Shown one piece after another: positions 34,219 through 42,828 of a DNA stretch of 64,000 nucleotides. The stretch is from Corynebacterium ammoniagenes DSM 20306 (lineage in GTDB: Bacteria > Actinomycetota > Actinomycetes > Mycobacteriales > Mycobacteriaceae): the NCBI RefSeq assembly GCF_001941425.1, contig NZ_CP009244.1, positions 124,001 through 188,000 of the forward strand, read 5' to 3'. Within the stretch, counting starts at the first letter, position 1; every line of letters begins with the position of its first letter. Below the pieces are notes generated by a model. It was not told the DNA's origin. It did no database searches and saw only the letters and a program-made list of their open reading frames with translations. Made by a program: the position numbers and the translations under genes.

Positions 34219-35154
34219 ATGGCTTTTCATGACGCAGAGGTAGAACTTGCTCACCGCTCCGCGCTGCGCTCCATCGCCCGAGTGGTCGAAGATACCGCTG
34301 TGCCGACCGCGCGGGAGCTGGCGCTGGCTGGCATCGCAAAGCAACTGCGTCGCGGCCCCGCCGTGGTGCTCACTGGCGCCGGGGTCTCCACCGATTCCGG
34401 CATTCCTGACTACCGCGGTCCGCAGGGCTCACTGTCTCGGCACCGGCCCATGACCTATCAGGAATTTCGCTACGATCCGGTCGCCTCGCATCGTTATTGG
34501 GCGCGAAGTTTCGTTGGCTGGCGCGTGATGAACCAGGCGCAACCCAACCGCACCCACCATGCCTTGGTGGAATTAGAGCGCGCCGGGTTGATCAATGGCG
34601 TGATTACACAAAACGTTGATGGCCTGCACAAACTCGCCGGCACGCACACCCTGGTTGCCCTGCACGGGGATATGGAAACCGTGATGTGCTTGGAGTGCGG
34701 CAATATTGAAGACCGCAACGAGTTTGATGTCCGTTTAAATGATCTCAACCCAGGCTATGTGGAATCTTTGCTGGTCAGTGCCGATATGGTCAACCCTGAC
34801 GGTGATGTGACCTTGGATGATTCTGCGGTCGAACGCTTTCACATGGCAGGCTGCACGCGCTGTGGCTCGAAGCTGTTAAAACCTGATGTGGTCTACTTCG
34901 GGGAATCCGTGCCGCACAAGCGCAAGGCGGACGCCTATTCGCTTCTCGATGCCGCCTCGTCCCTCCTCGTTGCCGGCTCCTCCCTAGCGGTGATGAGTGG
35001 CATGCGCTTTGTGCTCGAAGCCCGCAAACAAGACAAGCCCGTGGCGATTATCAATGGCGGTCCGGGACGCGCGGATACGCGTGCTGATATCTTATGGCGA
35101 ACCCAAGTGGGCACGGCTTTTGATGCGCTTTTGGATGAGCTCGATCTGTCCTGA
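34219..35154 (+). CDS. Sir2-family NAD-dependent deacetylase
   Basis: This protein of about 311 residues has the sirtuin motifs GAGVSTDSGIPDYRGPQG, TQNVDGLHKLAG, the catalytic His in LHGDM, zinc cysteines in CLECG and CTRCG, and GESVPHKRKADA and SLAVMSGMRF in the Rossmann part. It removes acyl groups from lysines using NAD. I chose ATG 34219 because TATGCT lies 7 nt upstream; an ATG at 34207 overlaps that box. A second, shorter sirtuin is encoded at 51132-51872. Confidence 0.93.
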   Translation: MAFHDAEVELAHRSALRSIARVVEDTAVPTARELALAGIAKQLRRGPAVVLTGAGVSTDSGIPDYRGPQGSLSRHRPMTYQEFRYDPVASHRYWARSFVGWRVMNQAQPNRTHHALVELERAGLINGVITQNVDGLHKLAGTHTLVALHGDMETVMCLECGNIEDRNEFDVRLNDLNPGYVESLLVSADMVNPDGDVTLDDSAVERFHMAGCTRCGSKLLKPDVVYFGESVPHKRKADAYSLLDAASSLLVAGSSLAVMSGMRFVLEARKQDKPVAIINGGPGRADTRADILWRTQVGTAFDALLDELDLS

Positions 35155-35160
35155 TGTGCC

Positions 35161-36357
35161 TTAGTCGTCGCGGCGGACAGTACCCGTGAGCGGGCCAATT
35201 TGGCGCAAGATGGTGCGCGCAATAACGCGCACGCGCTTATCCACCGGTAAATCGTGGTGGAGAACCACCGCGCGGCGGTCAAAGTCTTGGACGTAGATAT
35301 TGCGCACGGTGCCATCTTTGACCTTGTGGGGCGCAAGGAAACACGATTCCGGTGGCACCACGACGGCATCGGACCGGGTGACGATATTGGTATAAGTCAC
35401 GCCCTCATCCAAGTCCCCATCGCGATTGACCTCATCGAGGATATCGCTGCCCACAATTTGCTGCGGGCCGGCGGCGCCAAAGTAGGCATCAATAATAGAA
35501 GACATGACATTATCTGCCCGGCGATTAGTCACCAGCGGGGAGAGAATACCGCCCTGGGTGGTGCCATGATTCGGCGTGCCGATGCACATCAAATGCTTGA
35601 CGTATTTCGCACCACCCAAGACCCTCATCCAATACCGTGCGACCAACCCACCCTGAGAATGACCCGCAATAATGACCTGCTCCGTGTCCGTGGCATGCAT
35701 GACAGCCTGGATATAAGCACCGACTTGAGCCGCCGATTCCGGAATCAGCCCCGTGGCGCGCGTGCCATAATCCGGGGCGAATACCGCCCAGCCGTCTTCG
35801 CGCAGATCCGCGGCAAAAAGCTGCCAGATGCCTTTGGAATCACAGGTGCCGTGCAACAGAATCACCGGCCACGGGCGCTTATCCGTTACCGTCGCAGTCC
35901 AGTCATCTTCAAAAATGCCGCGAGGTTTTAAACGCGCGCCCAAAGGCAAGGACTTCACCGTGCTACCGGAACCGGCCTGTTCCATACCGTCATTGGTGGT
36001 GGCCACGCCCACGCGCGTATTCGTATCTTCTGTTTCTTCATCCTCGCCGGTGGTATCAAAACTCGCTGCCTGCGAAGGATTAGAGTGCAAGCGCGCCGCA
36101 ATTTCTGATGCCACTTCATTACGCAGCGACACCGCCGGCGCCGTCTGCGTAATACCGACCCGGCGTGGGCTATTGCGCCACTCCCGCAGCTCCGATATCG
36201 CATTTTCAATCGGAGCTAAGGCTCCCGGCAGCCCCTTGGAGTCATCCTCAGAGTCTTTGTTGTCGTCTTGGGGCGTGAGGAAGTTTTTTAAGTGGTCAGA
36301 GATAACAGCGCGAAGTTCGGCTAATGAATCTTGAGCGGGCAAAAGGCAGCCTCCCAT
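35161..36357 (-). CDS. Lipase-like alpha/beta hydrolase
   Basis: This 398-residue protein has an N-terminal region of about 150 low-complexity residues without signal peptide, then a lipase domain: VILLHGTCDSKGIW (oxyanion), GHSQGGLVARYWM (nucleophile Ser), and LMCIGTPNHGTTQGG. An Asp and a His late in the sequence (VTRSDAVV, VLHHDLP) are candidate triad residues. It resembles class I lipases and esterase/lipase EstA types. It converges on the sirtuin gene with a 6-bp gap. Confidence 0.8.
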   Translation of the reverse strand: MGGCLLPAQDSLAELRAVISDHLKNFLTPQDDNKDSEDDSKGLPGALAPIENAISELREWRNSPRRVGITQTAPAVSLRNEVASEIAARLHSNPSQAASFDTTGEDEETEDTNTRVGVATTNDGMEQAGSGSTVKSLPLGARLKPRGIFEDDWTATVTDKRPWPVILLHGTCDSKGIWQLFAADLREDGWAVFAPDYGTRATGLIPESAAQVGAYIQAVMHATDTEQVIIAGHSQGGLVARYWMRVLGGAKYVKHLMCIGTPNHGTTQGGILSPLVTNRRADNVMSSIIDAYFGAAGPQQIVGSDILDEVNRDGDLDEGVTYTNIVTRSDAVVVPPESCFLAPHKVKDGTVRNIYVQDFDRRAVVLHHDLPVDKRVRVIARTILRQIGPLTGTVRRDD

Positions 36358-36505
36358 TCATGATGCTCGAGTTTCATTCTAACGATCTTCTCAAACTCGC
36401 AACGATCTATGCTTGGTGGGAATATATTCAAATTTCCTTTTCGTCGGCTCACCTGCATGGATAAAAAGAATTCTTCACTATCCATAAAAAGATTGAGAAA
36501 AAGGG

Positions 36506-36546
36506 TTGACGCTACCTCTGCGTGATGTAAAGTAAGGCTTGCCTAA
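36506..36546 (+). promoter_or_regulatory. Promoter with DtxR-like box for a short RNA
   Basis: TTGACG (36506-36511) and TAAAGT (36528-36533) are 16 bp apart. The 19-bp sequence TAAAGTAAGGCTTGCCTAA (36528-36546) matches the DtxR consensus TTAGGTTAGGCTAACCTAA at 14 positions. It covers the -10 box and start site, the classic position for iron-dependent repression. No annotated gene follows on this strand before a strong terminator. Confidence 0.7.
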
Positions 36547-36652
36547 TCACGGGCGGCACGATGTAGGAGATGCGCTCCACACCCTGCATTGTGTCGGAGA
36601 TTAGTCATGGGGAGAAGGGCCCGCCAGTGCGCAGCTGGCGGGCCCTTCGTTT
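36540..36652 (+). ncRNA. Putative iron-regulated small RNA
   Basis: A promoter with a DtxR-like box and a strong terminator 80 bp later delimit a transcript of about 110 nt between the lipase and TDT genes, which both read the other way. It has two tiny frames. One runs from ATG 36572 with GGAG touching its start. The other (ATG 36606) has GGAG 7 nt upstream, encodes MGRRARQCAAGGPFV and runs through the terminator. It could be a regulatory RNA for iron economy or encode a very small peptide. The ends are estimates. Confidence 0.55.
36617..36652 (+). terminator. Strong terminator of the putative small RNA
   Basis: GGGCCCGCCAG (36617-36627) pairs with CTGGCGGGCCC (36635-36645), 11 GC-rich pairs with a 7-nt loop. 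TTCGTTTAAATTT follows. No U-tract exists on the minus side, so it serves plus-strand transcription. Confidence 0.85.
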
Positions 36653-36673
36653 AAATTTCTCAGTTGGTGGATT

Positions 36674-37798
36674 CTAGTGGGTATCTACCTGCTGCAGATC
36701 CCGCCTCCAGGCGTGTTCGCGGCCGGTGCGAATAAAGAGCAGCACGAAGTGGCGAAGCATCGCGATAAACACGATCGCCCACACCGCAACCGCGATCCAT
36801 ACCGCCACCTCACCGAGGGCTTCGACGGTAGGAAGACTATCAACCCGACCCAAGGTAACCGATGCGACAGAGAACATACCGATGGGAAAGACCATCGACC
36901 ACAATGTCGGGGTATAAGCCAGCGGGATCTTGCGAATGAAATGCCGCCACACGCCGGCACCCACCAGCATGGGAATCAGCCACAGACAAAAGCTCCAGAA
37001 CACAACGATGGTGCCTTCAATCAGCGTTCGAGTCGCCTCCACCATGGGTGTGGATTCCATATTGACGATATTGGTTCCCGCCACCACCGCAATAGCCAGC
37101 GCGCCCATGGCCACCCAATACGGTGGTTCAAATTCGCGTGCGGTGATGCCGTAGTGGATAACGCGCAGCAGTACCAAGATGGCAATGCCGGCATACAGTG
37201 CCACGCCCACCGACCAGGACAGCACGGTTAAAATCCCGACCCACCTGCCATCGCCAGGCAGGAAAGGCTGCGCATTTGCCAACCCGAGGGCAACGGACTG
37301 GCTGGCAACAGCCCAGATGAACCACGAGCCATTGGTGCGCGACAAGATAGGTTTGCCATCGCGGGTCATAAATACCTGCCAGGGCAGCACGTATCCGAAA
37401 ATAAACCACAGCACGGCCGCGAAAAGGACCAGCGGAATAGCCAGGCCCGCATACCCAGAGTGCAAGAGCCTCACGGCTAAAACCCCAGTGCCCGCGACAA
37501 CGGTAAAGTACGCAAAGGCCATCTCCGGACCACGGAGGTCACGACGCATTGCTTGTCGATGCCTCACCGCCCGCCAAATATACAACCCCCACAACACCAC
37601 GTACGCTGCCGCTGTGATCCAGAGCAGTACCGTGGATAGGCGCATAAATCCCACTAGGTACAGGCCGACGGAAACAATGCCGGTGGCCATCACCAGTGCG
37701 AAATATCCGGGGGAGAGCCGCTCTAGCGCACTGGATAACACCGACTTGATCCCAGCATCTGCTTCCTTCGCGATACCTGCCTGCACGTGCTCACTCAT
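36674..37798 (-). CDS. TDT/SLAC1-family membrane transporter
   Basis: This 374-residue protein has about ten membrane helices. The opening LSPGYFALVMATGIVSVGL and later FGYVLPWQVFMTRDGKP are features of the tellurite-resistance/dicarboxylate transporter (TDT, TehA/SLAC1) family. Members carry small anions such as malate, sulfite or nitrate. It ends close to the small-RNA terminator and starts 62 bp after the DASS transporter gene on the same strand, so the two might share a message. Involvement in hydroxy-acid transport is inferred from context. Confidence 0.82.
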   Translation of the reverse strand: MSEHVQAGIAKEADAGIKSVLSSALERLSPGYFALVMATGIVSVGLYLVGFMRLSTVLLWITAAAYVVLWGLYIWRAVRHRQAMRRDLRGPEMAFAYFTVVAGTGVLAVRLLHSGYAGLAIPLVLFAAVLWFIFGYVLPWQVFMTRDGKPILSRTNGSWFIWAVASQSVALGLANAQPFLPGDGRWVGILTVLSWSVGVALYAGIAILVLLRVIHYGITAREFEPPYWVAMGALAIAVVAGTNIVNMESTPMVEATRTLIEGTIVVFWSFCLWLIPMLVGAGVWRHFIRKIPLAYTPTLWSMVFPIGMFSVASVTLGRVDSLPTVEALGEVAVWIAVAVWAIVFIAMLRHFVLLFIRTGREHAWRRDLQQVDTH

Positions 37799-37859
37799 GC
37801 CGCTTACTTTAGCGTTTGTAGAAAGCGCTACCTGCCTGACCTAGAACTATCTAGGACTG

Positions 37860-39491
37860 CTAGCCAATTCCTACCAGCGTGGCAACGGTTGGCAGGAAGA
37901 AGATGATGAGCGCGCCACCGATGATGTCGAAGCTGATTCCGGTACGAATCATGCGTGCGATGGACACACAACCTGAGCCGTAGACAATCGCATTTTGCGG
38001 GGTGGAAATAGGCAGCATGAAGCCAAAGGATGCACCGAATGTTGCGGCCATGGCCGGGATGACCGGGTCGACTCCCGCCGCCATGGCCAGCGGAACCACG
38101 ATAGGCACGGTAACGGCTGCGGCCGCAGTATTACTGGTGGTCTCAGAAATGAGAATGGCCAGCAATACCGCCATTGCAGTAATTACCAACGCGCTGGAGA
38201 CGCCGAGCATGTTGTTTAAGCCAGAACCAATGGATTCTGCCAGGCCAGAGTCACCGAGCATCGCGCCAAAGATCATGCCGCAGCCGAAGAGGATGATGGT
38301 TCCCCAGTCAATTTTTGCCGCGTCAGACCAATCAAGCGTGTACTGCAACTTCCTCGGCTCAACTGGAAGAATGAACAGCAGTACCGCGCCGAGGACTGCG
38401 ACGATGCCTTCGTTCAGGCGTTCATCGACAGCCTCATAAATTGCGGAATCGGTGCCCACGAACATGCCTAGGATGGCTGGGAAGATCCACAAAAATACGG
38501 TGATGGAAAAAGCGATGATTGTGTTGATCTCCGCCCGCGACATTTTTCCCTGTTGCTTTTTATGCTCAGCAACGTACTCCGCAACGCCTTCGATGCGGCG
38601 GGTTTCAGGCTTGTTGACTAAAAAGAGGATGACGGCCAAAGCCAGCAGCATGCACAGGCAGATGGGCAGGGCAGTCATGACCCATTGTCCAAAGGAAATG
38701 CGCACACCGGTCGCTTCTTCAATAAGGCCACGCCCAATGAGGTTCGGTGGTGCTCCCACGGGAGTGAGCAGGCCGCCGATGGATGCGCCATACGCCAACA
38801 TCAACATCAATGCGGCGCCCACGCGCAAGCGCAGTGGATCAAAATCCTCTTTCACAATGCCTTTGTCCTGCATGAGTTTCGCAATCACGGTGAGAATGCC
38901 TAACGCCGTGGGCAAAAGCATCGCCACCGTGGCGGTATTAGACACGAATGCCGACAGCACGCAGGTGATTCCGCCAAAAGCCAAAATGATCCGCACCGTG
39001 GAATTTCCGATACCCGGAAGCCCCAGCACAAAGTACGCTAAGCGCTGGGCAACACCATGTTTCAGCATGGCCTGGGCCAAAATGAACGCACCAATGAACG
39101 TGAAGATCGTCGTTGAGCCAAATGGTGCCAAGACATCCGATGCAGGCGCAGTGCCGATGAGCACCATGAGTCCTACGCCCAATAACGCCGTAATCGGAAT
39201 CGGTAGCGATTCACACAGCCACAGCAAAATCACGGCTACTAAGACGGCAGCTACTTTTTGTTGAGTGGGCTCCATCCCGCTGGGGACAAACATCATGAAC
39301 AAGAAACCCAGTGGGGCAAGGATGAAACCGGAGATGCGCCGAATAGTTTCAAACTTTTCTTCCACCGGAGAAAGCTGTTGCTGCTCTAAGCTGCGGTAGG
39401 TTCCTCCGCTGAGTAAAACTTCTTTCACATTGGTTCGAATCGTCCGCGTACCCGGGCTGGTAGCGGTGGTGATATCGTTGGGCATTTTCAT
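37860..39491 (-). CDS. DASS-family (SLC13) dicarboxylate:sodium symporter
   Basis: This 543-residue membrane protein has about 12 helices and the DASS blocks ALLGVGLMVLIGTAPASDVLAPFGSTTIF, FVSNTATVAMLLP, GGLLTPVGAPPN and ETTSNTAAAAVTVPIVVPLA; the SNT motifs bind sodium and substrate. I chose ATG 39491 because GGAGGGAGG lies just upstream; the frame runs on to 39548 without one. It is divergent from the LysR gene, with palindromes between. The likely substrate is a C4 acid such as tartrate or malate. Confidence 0.92.
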   Translation of the reverse strand: MKMPNDITTATSPGTRTIRTNVKEVLLSGGTYRSLEQQQLSPVEEKFETIRRISGFILAPLGFLFMMFVPSGMEPTQQKVAAVLVAVILLWLCESLPIPITALLGVGLMVLIGTAPASDVLAPFGSTTIFTFIGAFILAQAMLKHGVAQRLAYFVLGLPGIGNSTVRIILAFGGITCVLSAFVSNTATVAMLLPTALGILTVIAKLMQDKGIVKEDFDPLRLRVGAALMLMLAYGASIGGLLTPVGAPPNLIGRGLIEEATGVRISFGQWVMTALPICLCMLLALAVILFLVNKPETRRIEGVAEYVAEHKKQQGKMSRAEINTIIAFSITVFLWIFPAILGMFVGTDSAIYEAVDERLNEGIVAVLGAVLLFILPVEPRKLQYTLDWSDAAKIDWGTIILFGCGMIFGAMLGDSGLAESIGSGLNNMLGVSSALVITAMAVLLAILISETTSNTAAAAVTVPIVVPLAMAAGVDPVIPAMAATFGASFGFMLPISTPQNAIVYGSGCVSIARMIRTGISFDIIGGALIIFFLPTVATLVGIG

Positions 39492-39500
39492 GCCTCCCTC

Positions 39501-39520
39501 CTGATAGTTGCTACTATCAG
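39501..39520. promoter_or_regulatory. LysR-type site 1, upstream of the DASS gene
   Basis: CTGATAGTTGCTACTATCAG is a perfect 8-bp inverted repeat with a 4-bp centre, containing ATAG-N6-CTAT. It abuts the ribosome binding site of the transporter gene. Confidence 0.6.
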
Positions 39521-39568
39521 CATGAGATGTGATGTGAGTTACGTCCAAGACAAATACTCACTACCACT

Positions 39569-39585
39569 CATAGATAATTCCTATG
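39569..39585. promoter_or_regulatory. LysR-type site 2, upstream of lysR
   Basis: CATAG-ATAATTC-CTATG (contains ATAG-N7-CTAT) lies just before the AGGAGG of the LysR gene, which fits autoregulation. Confidence 0.6.
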
Positions 39586-39597
39586 TCAGGAGGACGC

Positions 39598-40488
39598 ATG
39601 GATATCCGACAGCTAACTTATTTTCTCGGAATTATTGACTATGGGGGATTTGGCCGGGCAGCAGAAGCCTTGCACGTGGCTCAGCCGTCGTTATCGCAAT
39701 CAATTCGCACTTTAGAAAAGCGCCTTGGCGTGGAGCTTTTTCACCGCACCGGCCGCAAGGCAGAACTAACCAGCGCGGGGGAGCGTTTAGTCATGCCAGC
39801 GCGCCAAATACTGCGCGATCTCGATGCCGCCCAGCGAGCTGTCTCCTCCGTGAAAGAACTTGATTCCGGCACGGTCGACATAGTGGCAATGCCTAGTCCA
39901 GGCGTTGAGCCTCTGACCGGATTAATCAAAGCATTTCACTCACGGTATCCCGGAATGATGCTTAATGTTGACGCTGCTTTTACCGCGGCTGAGACCGTGG
40001 AAGCCGTTCGCACGGGCACTGCCGAAATCGGACTCCTTGGCTCTTCGGGGCAACCGCAAACTGCTGATTTAGATGTGGTTCAGCTAGAAGCCCAGCCCTT
40101 GGTGTTGATTTCTCCACCCGGAACTGAAGCGTCGGCGGATACCATCGACAGGCAAGCTCTCGATGGCCTGCGCTTTGTAATTTCCCAGCGCGGCTCCCTA
40201 ATGCGGCAATTGATTGACAGCGCACTCGTGCATGACCCTGCCACCAGTGTCGTTGCCGAAGTTGCCCACCGCACCTCGCTGTTGCCCTTGGTGTGCGCAA
40301 ACGTGGGGCACACCGTAATGCCCGAAGCCTGGCGAGAAATTGCCGAAAGCAGCGGGTGCGTGGTGCGCCGAATACTTCCCGAGGTTCACTTAGACATTTT
40401 CGTTGTCAGCCGTCGCGGAGAGTTGAGTCCTGGGGCGCAAGCTTTGATGGCCTTGATTCATGGACGTGCATGGAATTCTGAATTCTAA
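39598..40488 (+). CDS. LysR-family transcriptional regulator
   Basis: This 296-residue protein has the LysR DNA-binding domain at its N-terminus (MDIRQLTYFLGIIDYGGFGRA, then AQPSLSQSIRTLEKRLGVELF) and a periplasmic-binding-like effector domain from about residue 90. AGGAGG sets the ATG at 39598. It lies between a divergent DASS transporter gene and a downstream dehydrogenase-glycerate kinase pair. Matching ATAG-N6/7-CTAT sequences stand upstream of all three units. It probably activates the hydroxy-acid catabolic genes on binding the substrate. Confidence 0.93.
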   Translation: MDIRQLTYFLGIIDYGGFGRAAEALHVAQPSLSQSIRTLEKRLGVELFHRTGRKAELTSAGERLVMPARQILRDLDAAQRAVSSVKELDSGTVDIVAMPSPGVEPLTGLIKAFHSRYPGMMLNVDAAFTAAETVEAVRTGTAEIGLLGSSGQPQTADLDVVQLEAQPLVLISPPGTEASADTIDRQALDGLRFVISQRGSLMRQLIDSALVHDPATSVVAEVAHRTSLLPLVCANVGHTVMPEAWREIAESSGCVVRRILPEVHLDIFVVSRRGELSPGAQALMALIHGRAWNSEF

Positions 40489-40498
40489 ATCCTGAGGC

Positions 40499-40513
40499 AT
40501 AGGGCAAACCTAT
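40499..40513 (+). promoter_or_regulatory. LysR-type site 3, upstream of the dehydrogenase
   Basis: ATAG-GGCAAAC-CTAT matches the other two sites in this module and lies 92 bp before the dehydrogenase start, a usual activator distance. Confidence 0.6.
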
Positions 40514-40604
40514 CGGGGGATATGAAAATAGGTCTTGGACTTCCTTTGTCAGCCAACTTTAAATGGAATGTGTCACATCCACTTAAAGGACAAGGGAAAC
40601 TCAC

Positions 40605-41681
40605 ATGACTTCGCAAACTTTTGAAATTGCCTCGATTCCAGCCGATGGAGTGGGCCACGAAGTGGTCGAAGCAGGACGTAACGTGCTTGGTGCTTTGGCC
40701 AAAAACTCCGCCGGGGCATTTTCTTTCGATTGGAAAGACTTCGACTGGGGCAGCGACTACTATGCGCGTACTGGCCGCATGATGCCTGAAGATGGCCTCG
40801 ACCAGCTCAAAGACCTCGATGCCATCTTCTTTGGTGCCGTGGGCTGGCCAACGGTGCCGGACCACGTCAGCCTGTGGGGTTTGCGCATCGCTATTTGCCA
40901 GGGCTTTGACCAGTGGGCAAATATCCGCCCGGTGAACTTCTTGCCCAATGTGGCATCACCCATCGTTGATGCGCATGACCGCAACCTGGACTGGATCGTG
41001 GTGCGTGAAAACTCCGAAGGCGAGTACTCCGGTTTCGGTGGCAGGAACTTCTCTGGCCGCGCTGGTTTAGGTGAAGTAGCAACCCAAGCAGCTGTATTTA
41101 CAGAGGTTGGTTGTGAACGCATCTTTCGCTACTCCTTTGAGCTAGCGCGCACCCGACCACGCAAAAAGGTCTCTAAAGTAACCAAATCGAATGCGCAACA
41201 GTATGGCATGGTCCTGTGGGATGACGTATTCGACCGCGTCGCCCAGGAGTATCCAGACGTGGAGACCGAGTCTGTTCTGGTAGACGCCATGGCCGCCAAG
41301 TTCGTCCTCAACCCAGAAGACTTAGACGTGGTGGTTGCTTCCAACCTGCATGCTGACATCTTGTCAGACTTGGGCTCCGCCATGGCCGGCTCACTGGGGC
41401 TGGCCGCAAGTGCGAACTTGAATCCCGAGCGCCGATTCCCCTCGATGTTTGAGCCAGTACATGGCTCCGCTCCCGATATCGCCGGTCAAGGAATCGCCAA
41501 TCCCATCGGCCAGATTGGCTCCGCTGCGTTGATGCTGGATCACTTCGGTCTTGACGTCGAGGCGAAACGGGTCCGCACCGCGATTGAAAAGACCTGTGCC
41601 GCCGGTATTCGCAGTCGTGAAGTCGGCGGCAACGCATCGACCAGCGATATAACCTCGGCCATCATCGACAATTTGTCCTAA
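40605..41681 (+). CDS. Tartrate / D-malate dehydrogenase (TtuC/DmlA type)
   Basis: This 358-residue enzyme belongs to the isocitrate/isopropylmalate dehydrogenase superfamily. The start (IASIPADGVGHEVVEAGRNVL), the substrate Arg and Asp regions, ENSEGEYSGFGG, VTKSNAQ and the metal-binding NLHADILSDLG and EPVHGSAPDIAG are intact. The residues fit the tartrate dehydrogenase/decarboxylase branch (TtuC) and D-malate dehydrogenase DmlA. It overlaps the glycerate kinase start, which favours tartrate, since the decarboxylation product of meso-tartrate is D-glycerate. Confidence 0.88.
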   Translation: MTSQTFEIASIPADGVGHEVVEAGRNVLGALAKNSAGAFSFDWKDFDWGSDYYARTGRMMPEDGLDQLKDLDAIFFGAVGWPTVPDHVSLWGLRIAICQGFDQWANIRPVNFLPNVASPIVDAHDRNLDWIVVRENSEGEYSGFGGRNFSGRAGLGEVATQAAVFTEVGCERIFRYSFELARTRPRKKVSKVTKSNAQQYGMVLWDDVFDRVAQEYPDVETESVLVDAMAAKFVLNPEDLDVVVASNLHADILSDLGSAMAGSLGLAASANLNPERRFPSMFEPVHGSAPDIAGQGIANPIGQIGSAALMLDHFGLDVEAKRVRTAIEKTCAAGIRSREVGGNASTSDITSAIIDNLS

Positions 41682-42808
41682 TGTCTACCGTCTTAATCTG
41701 CTGCGATAAGTTCAAGGGTTCCGCTACCTCCGCTGAGGTTTCCGAAGCATTGGCTACAGGGCTGACGCGGGCCGGGCACGATGTCGCCGTTAGCCCGCTT
41801 GCCGATGGCGGCGATGGCACCCTTGAAGCGTTTGATTCCTTGGGATACCGCAGGATACCGACTCACGCACGCGGCTCTGATGGCCGCGTCATAGCCACGG
41901 AATATGGCATGAAGGATTCCACCGCGGTTATTGAAATCGCTCGGGTCTGCGGTTTGGATCAAGCCTCGCCTGACGGCCAAACGCCTGCCTCAGACGCCGC
42001 CCGCCAGGCCAGTTCCTGCGGAGTAGGGGATCTGATTATTGATGCTGTGGATCAGGGTGCATCCCGGATCATTATCGGCCTGGGCGGAAGTGCGACCACG
42101 GATGCCGGCTTTGGCCTGGCTCAAGCACTCGGTGTGGAATTTTTTGATGCTAAGAGCTCCCCGGTATCCCATGTCCGCGATATGGGATCCGTTGCTAGGG
42201 CGTCGCTGGTTCGTATCGATCCTCGACTAGCTTCGGTGGAGTTTGTCATTGCCTCTGATGTTCGCAATCCCTTAACAGGATCTACCGGGGCAGCGGCTGT
42301 ATATGGTCCGCAAAAAGGATTAAATAGTGCCGACGTCCAAGAAATTCATCAAGCTATTGGTCACTTCGCGCAGGTTGTTGAAGAGACAACCGGACTTCCC
42401 GGAATAGCTCAGAGACCAGGTGCCGGTGCTGCCGGCGGGCTTGGTTTCATGGCTGCGGCGTTGCTATCAGCCACGATGTGTTCAGGTGTGGACTTGATCC
42501 TGGATGAAACCGGAGGTGAAAAGCTGCTTGAACAAGCAGATCTAGTGATCACCGGTGAAGGCAGAATTGATGCGCAGACCCTCAGCGGGAAGGCTCCAGC
42601 GGGAATCGCTGAGCGGGCTCGCAGCCGAGGTATCCCCGTCGTCGCTGTCTGTGGGCAAAACCAACTAGAGGGTGCATCGGCAAGCAGCTTATTCGAAGCC
42701 ATCTATAGCCTGGCCGAATATGAAAGCGATGTGCACGAGTGCATTCGCAATCCGCTTCCTATTTTGGAAAACATCGGCCGAGACATTGCAGAGCACCACT
42801 TTGCATAG
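41681..42808 (+). CDS. Glycerate kinase
   Basis: This 375-residue protein is a GlxK/GarK-type glycerate kinase: VLICCDKFKGSATSAEVSEALATGL, ADGGDGTLEAF, GLGGSATTDAGFG, PGAGAAGGLGFM and ITGEGRIDAQTLSGKAP. It phosphorylates glycerate, probably to 2-phosphoglycerate, feeding glycolysis. Its ATG overlaps the dehydrogenase stop (TAATG), so the two are co-translated and the pathway appears complete from uptake to central metabolism. Confidence 0.94.
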   Translation: MSTVLICCDKFKGSATSAEVSEALATGLTRAGHDVAVSPLADGGDGTLEAFDSLGYRRIPTHARGSDGRVIATEYGMKDSTAVIEIARVCGLDQASPDGQTPASDAARQASSCGVGDLIIDAVDQGASRIIIGLGGSATTDAGFGLAQALGVEFFDAKSSPVSHVRDMGSVARASLVRIDPRLASVEFVIASDVRNPLTGSTGAAAVYGPQKGLNSADVQEIHQAIGHFAQVVEETTGLPGIAQRPGAGAAGGLGFMAAALLSATMCSGVDLILDETGGEKLLEQADLVITGEGRIDAQTLSGKAPAGIAERARSRGIPVVAVCGQNQLEGASASSLFEAIYSLAEYESDVHECIRNPLPILENIGRDIAEHHFA

Positions 42809-42828
42809 CCTCGACGATTGCTTCCTCG

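Noticed and set aside
36450..36490. ATGGATA...TATCCAT hairpin as terminator of the lipase promoter region
   Set aside because: It lies upstream of the lipase start, not after a gene, and has only 7 pairs in an AT-rich context. I could not assign it a role.
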